64,000 bases of DNA from NCBI RefSeq assembly GCF_002926165.1, contig NZ_MAGP01000001.1:248001-312000 (forward strand), read 5' to 3'. The notes below the pieces were generated by a model, which was not told where the DNA came from, searched no databases, and saw nothing but the letters and a program-made list of their open reading frames with translations. Both the position numbers and the translations under genes were made by a program. The DNA is from Micromonospora chalcea (GTDB taxonomy: Bacteria; Actinomycetota; Actinomycetes; Mycobacteriales; Micromonosporaceae). Shown in pieces: positions 58,017-64,000 of this stretch. The first letter of the stretch is position 1, and every line of letters begins with the position of its first letter.

Positions 58017-60332
58017 ATGACCGACACGCTGTCGCGCACCCGCCGAGGTGGCGAACACCGGCCGCTGGAGGAAGGCTTCCTCTACCGCTGGGCCGTCTGG
58101 GCGGCGCTCAATCCAGTGAAGGTCATCCTGGTCTGGCTGGTGCTGCTCGCCGGCGCGGCCGTCTCGGCCGGCTACTTCACCTCGCACCTGACCGGCAACA
58201 CCAACTCCGTGATCGGCTCCGACTCGGAGAAGGCCGCCGAGCTGATCAGCGCCGAGTTCCCCGACACGCCGAGCGAGACCGACTTCGTGGTCCTGCACTC
58301 GACCTCGATCGACGCGCAGGACCCGGCGTTCCGCGAGGTCGTCCGCACCGCTGTCGAGCGCTACCGCCAGGCCCCGGACGTGCGCACCGTGGTCAGCCCG
58401 TACGACGCGCCGGACCGGCTCATCGCCCCCGGCGGGAAGACCGCGCTCGTGCCGGTCAGTCTCGACGGCGACGACAAGAAGCTCCAGGAGCAGGCCGGGC
58501 CGCTCGGCGAGATCGCCGAAGGGCTCGGCACCGGCCAGGTGGAGGCGTACTTCACCGGCGTCTCGCCGCTCGCCGCGGCCGCCGTCGAGCAGGGCAACGA
58601 GGACCTGTCCATGGCCGAGACGATCGGCTTCCCGGCCGCCGCCATCGTGCTGCTGCTCGCGTTCGGGTCGCTCGTGGCGGCCGCCATCCCGCTCCTGCTC
58701 GGTGTCGTCGCCGTGCTCGCCGCGTTCGGCGCGCTCGGCATCGCCACCCACTTCACCACCTTCGACGTGTTCGTGCAGACCGCCGTCAGCATGGTCGGCA
58801 TCGCGCTCGGCATCGACTACACGCTGTTCATCGTCACCCGGTTCCGCGAGGAACTGGCGAAAGCCGGTGACAGCGGCCGTCCGGAACGGGCCCGGGCCAT
58901 CGGGCGCACCGTGGCCACCGCCGGGCAGGCCGTCCTGTTCTCCGGCATCACCGTCGTCGTCTCGCTGGCGGGGCTCTGGCTGGTCCGCTCCGCGAAGGTC
59001 TATTCGATGGCCGTCGGCATGACAGTTGCCGTGCTGGTCATGATGCTCATCGCGGTCACCCTGCTGCCCGCCCTGCTCGGTCTTCTGGGCCCCCGCATCA
59101 ACCGCTTCGCGCTGCCCTGGGCCCGCCGGTCGCTGGCCCACCCGGACCCGGAGCACTCCGGCTGGGCCAAGGCCATCGCCGTGGTCATGCGCCGTCCGCT
59201 GCTCGTGGCCGCGCTCGGCACCGTCCTGCTCGGCGCCCTGTCCATCCCGGTCTTCCACCTCCAGTACGGCGTCGACCTCGGCGCCGGCGCGGTGGCCGAG
59301 TCGCCGCCGGGCAAGGGGTACGGCATCGTCTCCGAGGCGTACGCGCCCGGCGTGCTCGCCCCGATCACAGTTGTCGTCTCGGCCGGCGGCGACCGGTTCA
59401 CCGACGCGCAGCTCGACGCCGTCGCCCGGTTCAGCGACCAGGCCGCCGGCAACCGGGAGGCCGCTGACGTCGTGAGCGTCACCCGGGTGCTCGACGCCCA
59501 GGCCAAGGGGCACACCACCGCCCACCTCGAAGCCGCGACGCGCGCCGCCGGCCCGGCCCTGGCCGAGCTGGTGAGCCGGGACGGGGACACCACTGTGGTC
59601 ACCGTCCGTCCACGGCACGGCGCGGACACCGACGAGACGGCCAATCTGGTACGCGAGCTGCGCACTCAGGCCGGTGGCGCCTTCGCCGGCACCGGGCTGA
59701 CCGCTCACGTCGGCGGTGGCCCCGCCGAGATCGTGGACATCACCGACGAGAGCTCCCGGGCCATGCCGCTGGTCATCGGCGCCGTGCTGGCGGCGAGCTG
59801 GCTGCTGCTGTTGATCGCCTTCCGCTCGCTGGTCCTGCCGTTCGAGGCGATCTTCATGAACCTGCTCACCTCGGGCGCGGCCTTCGGCGCGGCAGTGCTG
59901 GTCTTCCAGGAGGGGCACGGCGCCGACCTCCTCGGCGTCGAGCGGACCGGGTTCATCCAGGTGATCCTGCCGCTGTTCGCGTTCGCCCTGGTCTTCGGGC
60001 TCTCCATGGACTACCAGGTGTTCATGCTCTCCCGGATGCGCGAGGAGTGGGACCGTACCGGCGACAACGCCGCCGCCGTCCAGCTCGGACTGACCCGCAC
60101 CGCGAAGGTGATCACCGCCGCCGCGGCGATCATGGTCGTGGTCTTCGCGTCGTTCATGTTCACCCGCATCCTCGAGATCAAGCAGATGGGCTTCATGCTG
60201 GCCCTGGCCGTGCTGATCGACGCGACGATCGTCCGGCTGCTGCTGGTCCCGTCCCTGATGCGGCTCATCGGTCGCGGAAACTGGTGGCTGCCCGGCTGGC
60301 TGGACCGGATCCTGCCACGCACCCGGCACTGA
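58017..60332 (+). CDS. MMPL/RND-family lipid exporter
   Basis: 771 aa, GAAAGGG ribosome site before the ATG. Two-fold RND architecture: one N-terminal membrane helix (VILVWLVLLAGAAVSAGYF), a periplasm-side loop of about 150 residues, a bundle of five helices containing GIALGIDYTLFIVTRFREE, a second loop, and a second bundle containing GLSMDYQVFMLSRMREEW. These Asp-Tyr pairs are the proton-relay motifs of MmpL proteins, which move lipids and lipopeptides. As the last gene of the plus-strand run, next to a lipopeptide assembly line, a role in export of or resistance to the product is likely. It duplicates the SyrD-type exporter, so division of labour is unclear. Confidence 0.9.
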   Translation: MTDTLSRTRRGGEHRPLEEGFLYRWAVWAALNPVKVILVWLVLLAGAAVSAGYFTSHLTGNTNSVIGSDSEKAAELISAEFPDTPSETDFVVLHSTSIDAQDPAFREVVRTAVERYRQAPDVRTVVSPYDAPDRLIAPGGKTALVPVSLDGDDKKLQEQAGPLGEIAEGLGTGQVEAYFTGVSPLAAAAVEQGNEDLSMAETIGFPAAAIVLLLAFGSLVAAAIPLLLGVVAVLAAFGALGIATHFTTFDVFVQTAVSMVGIALGIDYTLFIVTRFREELAKAGDSGRPERARAIGRTVATAGQAVLFSGITVVVSLAGLWLVRSAKVYSMAVGMTVAVLVMMLIAVTLLPALLGLLGPRINRFALPWARRSLAHPDPEHSGWAKAIAVVMRRPLLVAALGTVLLGALSIPVFHLQYGVDLGAGAVAESPPGKGYGIVSEAYAPGVLAPITVVVSAGGDRFTDAQLDAVARFSDQAAGNREAADVVSVTRVLDAQAKGHTTAHLEAATRAAGPALAELVSRDGDTTVVTVRPRHGADTDETANLVRELRTQAGGAFAGTGLTAHVGGGPAEIVDITDESSRAMPLVIGAVLAASWLLLLIAFRSLVLPFEAIFMNLLTSGAAFGAAVLVFQEGHGADLLGVERTGFIQVILPLFAFALVFGLSMDYQVFMLSRMREEWDRTGDNAAAVQLGLTRTAKVITAAAAIMVVVFASFMFTRILEIKQMGFMLALAVLIDATIVRLLLVPSLMRLIGRGNWWLPGWLDRILPRTRH

Positions 60333-60347
60333 CCGCGGCGCCGTCGA

Positions 60348-60380
60348 GGTCCCGCCGGACCGGCACGATCCGGCGGGACC
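60348..60380. terminator. 12-bp hairpin between convergent genes
   Basis: GGTCCCGCCGGA (60348-60359) and its exact complement (60369-60380) enclose a nine-base loop. The hairpin lies between the MMPL stop and the epimerase stop, which face each other, so it can serve both strands. It marks the likely right end of the biosynthetic transcription unit. Confidence 0.75.
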
Positions 60381-60408
60381 GGCCGTTCGGGGCGGCCGGG
60401 CGGCCCGC

Positions 60409-60879
60409 TCAGGCGGCGGCCGGCTCGACCAGCTCGACCAGGATTCCACCCGCGTCACGCGGGTGGACGAAGTTGATCCGGGAGCCGGCCGTGCCGCGCT
60501 TGGGCTGCTCGTAGAGCAGCCGTACGCCGCGCTCACGCAGCTCGGCGGAGGTCTCCTCGACGTCGTCGACGGTCCAGGCGATCTGCTGCACGCCCGGGCC
60601 GGACTGGCTGAGGAAGCGGGCGATCGGTGAGGTCGGGGTCAGCGGGGCGAGCAACTGCAGCCGGCCATGGGCGGGGTCGGGGCCGATCGACATCATCGCC
60701 TCCCGGACTCCCTGCTCGGCGTTCTCCTCCACGTGTACGCACCGCATGCCGAAGACGGTCTCGTACCGCTCGATCGCCTCGTCCAGATCATTCACCGCCA
60801 GGCCGATGTGGTCGATGCCGCGCAGGCCGATTCCGGACAGCGCAGACTGCTGCGCCGAAGGTGAAAGCTCGTCAGACAT
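60409..60879 (-). CDS. mce: Methylmalonyl-CoA epimerase
   Basis: 156 aa VOC-fold protein. GIDHIGLAVNDLDEAIERY at about residues 21-39, a central GRLQLLAP strand, VQQIAWTVDDVE and the closing GGILVELVEP are the methylmalonyl-CoA epimerase pattern, including the metal His and Glu positions (DHIG, QLL, HHxAW replaced by QQIAW, LVELVEP). It interconverts R- and S-methylmalonyl-CoA; the S form is the PKS extender. The two predicted methylmalonyl-using AT domains nearby make this a useful neighbour, but the enzyme is also a core gene in actinomycetes and is transcribed towards the cluster from its own promoter. QQIAW replaces the more usual HHIAY/HHLAF segment, which deserves comparison with verified enzymes. 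Confidence 0.85.
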   Translation of the reverse strand: MSDELSPSAQQSALSGIGLRGIDHIGLAVNDLDEAIERYETVFGMRCVHVEENAEQGVREAMMSIGPDPAHGRLQLLAPLTPTSPIARFLSQSGPGVQQIAWTVDDVEETSAELRERGVRLLYEQPKRGTAGSRINFVHPRDAGGILVELVEPAAA

Positions 60880-60974
60880 GTCGTCAGCCTAGTGCCGGAG
60901 ACGGGTTCTTCGAATAGGCGTCCATCGACGGAATGACGACCGGCGAGGGCGTGCGTGGCGTCCGGGCGAGGCGC

Positions 60975-61003
60975 TTGCCCCGCGTCCGAACCGGCCGTAC
61001 CTT
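60975..61003 (+). promoter_or_regulatory. Strong promoter for a leaderless M23 peptidase transcript
   Basis: TTGCCC (60975-60980), exactly 17 bases, then TACCTT (60998-61003). The expected start of transcription falls at about 61010, which is the A of the ATG. No ribosome site precedes this ATG, so the mRNA is probably leaderless. Confidence 0.6.
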
Positions 61004-61009
61004 ACATCG

Positions 61010-61828
61010 ATGATCCTCAGTGACGGGTCGTCCCGGGACGTCGGCCACGGCGCTCCGCCGCCCGAGGACCTCGGCGGCATCGCCTACCTGCGCGGACTGT
61101 CCAGACGCGGGCTCCTCACCGGCGCCGCGCTGGCCGCGTCCGGGGTGTCGGCCGCCTTCGCCCTGCTGCCCGGCTCCGCCCGGGCCGCCGGCGGCTACCA
61201 GCGGCCGTGCGGACGTGTCCGCATCTCCAGTTCCTGGCAGGACCACCGGAACCGGACGCCGCCCTCGGCCGAGCCGGGCACCGACTACGCGGTCGGCGCC
61301 GGCACCCCCGTCATGGCGGCGGCGAACGGCACGATCCGGTTCGTGAAGGCCGACACGTCCACGGCCACCGGGCGGGTCGTGGGGATGGCCCACGACGACG
61401 GCAACTACACCCGGCACCTGCACCTGTCGGCGGTCGCCGTCTCACCCGGTCAACGTGTGTCGCGTGGCCAGACCATCGCGTACTCCGGCGCCTCGGCCAA
61501 CGGCAGCGAGTCCGGCGTCGGGCCGCACGTGCACACCAGCCTCTGGCTGAACACCGCCAGTCCGACGGATTTCCGCGCGACAGTCGATTTCGAGAGCTGG
61601 GCCGGAGACGTCACCAACCCGAACCCGCCCGACCAGGAGGCAGACGACGTGTTCATCGCGAACGTGAAGGGCAACTGGTATCTCGTGGTCCCCCAGGGCA
61701 CCGGCAAACCGCGGGCGGTGGTCCTCGGCGGCGACAGCAACGCCGCCGCCTCCGGCATCCCCGTCCTGAACTTCACCTGGGATCCGTCGATCAGCGCGCT
61801 GCGGGCCGCGGTCGACGGCATCGGCTGA
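61010..61828 (+). CDS. Tat-exported M23-family peptidase-like protein
   Basis: 272 aa. A twin-arginine signal is visible at about residues 30-60: SRRGLLTGAALAASGVSAAFALLPGSARA. The mature M23 domain spans about 65-190 with EPGTDYAVGAGTPV, RHLHLSAVAV and GPHVHTSLW (HxH). The first metal His-Asp unit is weak (the Asp of GTDYAV is present, but the preceding residues are ES/EPG-like), so it may bind rather than cut peptidoglycan. A C-terminal about 80-residue region begins after NPNPPDQEADD and is not a fold I recognise. The promoter just upstream implies a leaderless mRNA. No link to the assembly line is evident. Confidence 0.75.
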   Translation: MILSDGSSRDVGHGAPPPEDLGGIAYLRGLSRRGLLTGAALAASGVSAAFALLPGSARAAGGYQRPCGRVRISSSWQDHRNRTPPSAEPGTDYAVGAGTPVMAAANGTIRFVKADTSTATGRVVGMAHDDGNYTRHLHLSAVAVSPGQRVSRGQTIAYSGASANGSESGVGPHVHTSLWLNTASPTDFRATVDFESWAGDVTNPNPPDQEADDVFIANVKGNWYLVVPQGTGKPRAVVLGGDSNAAASGIPVLNFTWDPSISALRAAVDGIG

Positions 61829-61873
61829 CCCGATCCCGCGTCCGACCGCGGCCCGTGCGCGCGGGACCAGCGG

Positions 61874-63292
61874 TCAGCGCCGGGCCGGCTCCGCCCGGGC
61901 GACGACCGCGCCGTCCACGAGCGTGCCCGCCGCGCCGAGGTAGCCGGCCGGATCACCGATCCGGGCCAGTTCCTCGGCGGTGTAGCGGCCCCGCAGCTCC
62001 GGCGTCTCCGCCAGGACGTCGTACAGTGCGCGATCGGTCGCGTCGGCCTCCGCGGCGGCCCGGGTCAGCACCTCCTTGATCCGGTCCCGGCCGACGACGG
62101 GGGTGAGCCGGGCGGCGACCCGTTCGGAGGTGAGCTGGCCCCGGGTCAGCGCCAGGTTGGCCGCCATCCGCTCCGGGCGCACCACGAGCCCCCGCGTCAG
62201 CGTCACGGCCGCCTCCGCGGCGGCCCCGGTGAGCCGCAGGCACTCGCGCAGCAGCAGCCACTCGGCGTGCCACACGCCGGCGGACCGCTCGTCCTCGCTG
62301 AGCAGCGCCTGGGTGAGCCCGGCCGCCAGCGGCGGCACCTGGAGCGCGGCGCTGCGGATCAGCGTGGCGAAGACCGGGTTCCGCTTGTGCGGCATCGCGG
62401 AGGAGGCGCCGCGCCCGCTGGCCGCCGGCTCGGCCACCTCGCTCACCTCGCTGCGCGCCAGCGAGAGCACGTCGACGGCGATCTTGCCGAGCGCGCCCGT
62501 CACGAACGCGAGCACCGCGGCGAGGTCGGCCAGCGGCGTACGCAGGGTGTGCCAGGGCAACGCAGGCCGGCTCAGGCCGGTCTCCTCGGCGAACGCCGCC
62601 ACGAGGCGGTCCACGTAGCCGGGGTCCGGCTCGGCCGCGCCGTCCAGCGCCGCGTACTCCAGATAGCCGGCCAGCGTGCCGGCCGCGCCGCCGAGCGACA
62701 CCGGCAGGCCCTGGTCGCGTACCCGGCACAGCCGCACCCGGGCGTCGCACAGCAACTGGTGCCAGCCGGCCGCCTTCAGCCCGAACGTGGTGGGGGCGGC
62801 GTGCAGGGCCAGCGTCCGCCCGGCCATCGGCAGGTCGCGGTGGGTCAGCGCCAGCCCGGCGAGCGCGTCGACGGCGGCGGCGAGGTGGTCGTCGATGACG
62901 GTGAGCGCCCGGTGCGCGACTGTCATCGCCGCGGTGTCCAGGATGTCCTGGCTGGTGGAGCCACGGTGGACGTACTCGGCGGAGGCCGGGTCCAGCTCGG
63001 CGACCGCGCGGGTCAGCTGGGCCACAAGCGCCACCACCGGGTTCGCGGTGTCCCGGGACGCCACCGCGACGCCCCGCAGGTCGAACAGCTCGGCCCGGGC
63101 GGTCCGGGTGATCACCGCGGCGGCCTGGACGGGCAGCGTGCCCAGCCGCGCCTGGGCCCGGGCGAGCGCCGCCTCGGCGTCCAGCATGGCCTGCAGCCAG
63201 GCCCGGTCGCCGACCACCGGCTCGATGCTCGTGCCGGCGCGCACCGGTGAGAGCAGGCCGCTGTCCACCGCCACTTCGAGGGTGTCGATCAC
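61874..63292 (-). CDS. Aspartase/fumarase-superfamily lyase (PcaB/CreD-like)
   Basis: 472 aa from the GTG at 63292, which overlaps the upstream stop as GTGA. Superfamily signatures are clear: an early ARAQARLGTLP helix, HRGSTSQDILDTA (substrate-binding TS), GRTLALHAAPTTFGLK and the catalytic loop GASSAMPHKRNP. The closest families are 3-carboxy-cis,cis-muconate lactonising enzyme (PcaB) and nitrosuccinate lyase (CreD). No protocatechuate genes lie next to it in the window; instead it is coupled to an FAD/NAD(P)-binding protein, which favours a CreD-like role (nitrosuccinate to fumarate plus nitrite). This functional choice is inferred from gene pairing and is not certain. Confidence 0.85.
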   Translation of the reverse strand: MIDTLEVAVDSGLLSPVRAGTSIEPVVGDRAWLQAMLDAEAALARAQARLGTLPVQAAAVITRTARAELFDLRGVAVASRDTANPVVALVAQLTRAVAELDPASAEYVHRGSTSQDILDTAAMTVAHRALTVIDDHLAAAVDALAGLALTHRDLPMAGRTLALHAAPTTFGLKAAGWHQLLCDARVRLCRVRDQGLPVSLGGAAGTLAGYLEYAALDGAAEPDPGYVDRLVAAFAEETGLSRPALPWHTLRTPLADLAAVLAFVTGALGKIAVDVLSLARSEVSEVAEPAASGRGASSAMPHKRNPVFATLIRSAALQVPPLAAGLTQALLSEDERSAGVWHAEWLLLRECLRLTGAAAEAAVTLTRGLVVRPERMAANLALTRGQLTSERVAARLTPVVGRDRIKEVLTRAAAEADATDRALYDVLAETPELRGRYTAEELARIGDPAGYLGAAGTLVDGAVVARAEPARR

Positions 63293-64000
63293 ACGATCAC
63301 CCCCGGGAAACGGGCCGCCCCGGTGGCCGCGCGGTCGGCCACCGCATGTCCGGCCGGCGCGAGCGAGCGCACCTCGGCGGCGATCGCGTCGGCGTCGGCC
63401 AGGATCACCGAGTCGCTGCCCGGCCGGATGCCGGCCGCCGTCACCCAGTGCACCGACTCGGTGGGCACACCGAACGCGAACCGGCGCGGGTGCGGCTGAT
63501 CCTGGGCGTCGACGACCCGGTAGGGACGTTCGGTCACGGCGAGTCCTCCTGTCTCGTACGTGCCGCCGTCGTAGGGGATCCGGTACGGCCGGCACTGTTC
63601 GGTGTCGAGCATGTGGCGCAGCAACGGGTCGGCGGTGCCGCGCAGGTCGGGTTCCGGCAGCCGCGCCTCGATGAGGACGCCGGCGCGGACCGGGGGACCG
63701 GGCACCGTCCGGGACGTCGCTTCGAACGCGGGTGTCTCGGTGTCGATGACGATCTGGGTGTCCGGCCCGGTCAGTTCCAGCACACCGGCCTCGATCAGCG
63801 CGATCGTCTCCTCGATGCGCCGGGCCGGCGGGCCGATCGAGAGGAACGCGTTGAACGGGGTGAACCAGCCGGTCAGCTCGTCGCGGTACGAGTCGCCGTC
63901 GATCCCGCTGTGATCGACCGCCAGGCGGACCTCGTTGCGCAGGTCACGCAGGACGTCCAGCGCTGCCTTGAGCGGCCCGTCGACGTTGCCGGCCCGCGCG
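63289..64000 (-). CDS. FAD/NAD(P)-binding protein (NAD_binding_9/CreE-like), C-terminal part
   Basis: The 237 C-terminal residues are present and the frame is open through base 64000, so the FAD- and NADPH-binding loops lie outside the window. Visible pieces are LRNEVRLAVDHSGIDGDSYRD, GWFTPFNAFLSIGPPARR and, near the end, GVPTESVHWVTAAG with a final DADAIA. I associate this C-terminal pattern with large NAD_binding_9-type oxidoreductases, among them aspartate N-monooxygenases of the CreE/FzmM type; that is recall, not a search. It overlaps the lyase by four bases, so the two are translated together. An in-frame GTG at 63783 is an internal codon, not the start. Confidence 0.7.
   Translation of the reverse strand, partial: ARAGNVDGPLKAALDVLRDLRNEVRLAVDHSGIDGDSYRDELTGWFTPFNAFLSIGPPARRIEETIALIEAGVLELTGPDTQIVIDTETPAFEATSRTVPGPPVRAGVLIEARLPEPDLRGTADPLLRHMLDTEQCRPYRIPYDGGTYETGGLAVTERPYRVVDAQDQPHPRRFAFGVPTESVHWVTAAGIRPGSDSVILADADAIAAEVRSLAPAGHAVADRAATGAARFPGVIV

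Noticed and set aside
61874..63292. Firm assignment of the lyase as protocatechuate-pathway PcaB
   Set aside because: The motif loop is shared by several lyases, and no pcaG/H/C/D-like genes are adjacent in the window.

Overview
The window is very GC-rich, almost every real gene prefers G/C in third codon positions, and it carries AfsR/SARP-type regulation, leaderless-looking promoters and a modular PKS/NRPS locus. This points to an actinomycete, most likely Micromonospora or a close relative. The genus is an inference from base composition and from the predicted product class.

Left flank (1-6154, minus strand): a tightly packed six-gene operon read leftwards. It encodes an alpha-oxoamine synthase of serine-palmitoyltransferase type, a UbiA-family membrane prenyltransferase, a ThiL/PurM-like ATP enzyme, an NAD-dependent epimerase/reductase, a diacylglycerol-kinase-like lipid kinase and a glycosyltransferase cut by the window edge. 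Junctions overlap or nearly touch. The set looks like a dedicated lipid pathway with sphingolipid-like logic, and I cannot match it to a characterised system. An 814-nt leader region upstream holds a strong ribosome site in front of a 13-codon mini-ORF.

Middle (6969-18204): individually organised genes. They are a VOC protein with a TTA codon, a membrane-anchored M23 peptidase-like protein, a secreted EEP-family phosphoesterase, a DUF574-type methyltransferase, a large SARP-ATPase regulator, an MhpA-like FAD hydroxylase, a GIY-YIG protein and a secreted hydrolase ending in a 15-bp terminator hairpin. An 1178-nt gene-free leader (18205-19382) follows. It contains a 12-bp dyad and a possible promoter for the assembly line.

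Core (19383-60332, plus strand): a fatty acyl-AMP ligase-primed hybrid PKS/NRPS assembly line. Module order is FAAL-ACP-KS-AT-DH-ER-KR-ACP, KS-AT-KR-ACP, C-A(Ser)-T, KS-AT-KR-DH-carrier, C-A(Gly)-NMT-T, then C-A(dead)-T-C. It is followed by a SyrD-type ABC exporter, a type II thioesterase, a free-standing C(dead)-A(Asn-like) protein, an AsnO-type asparagine beta-hydroxylase and an MMPL exporter. Ser plus malonyl with reduction and dehydration, then N-methylglycine, then hydroxy-Asn, on a 3-hydroxy-2,4-dimethyl fatty acyl starter, is the recipe of a rakicidin / BE-43547 / vinylamycin-type 4-amino-2,4-pentadienoate lipodepsipeptide. The most unusual points are the adenylation domain that has lost its catalytic motifs and appears to be replaced in trans, the DH set between the two parts of a KR, and a terminal C domain instead of a cis thioesterase.

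Right flank (60409-64000): methylmalonyl-CoA epimerase (possible extender supply), a Tat-exported M23 peptidase-like protein with a leaderless promoter, and a translationally coupled lyase plus FAD/NAD(P)-binding protein. The last pair resembles the CreD/CreE nitrite-forming pair. The final gene runs off the window.
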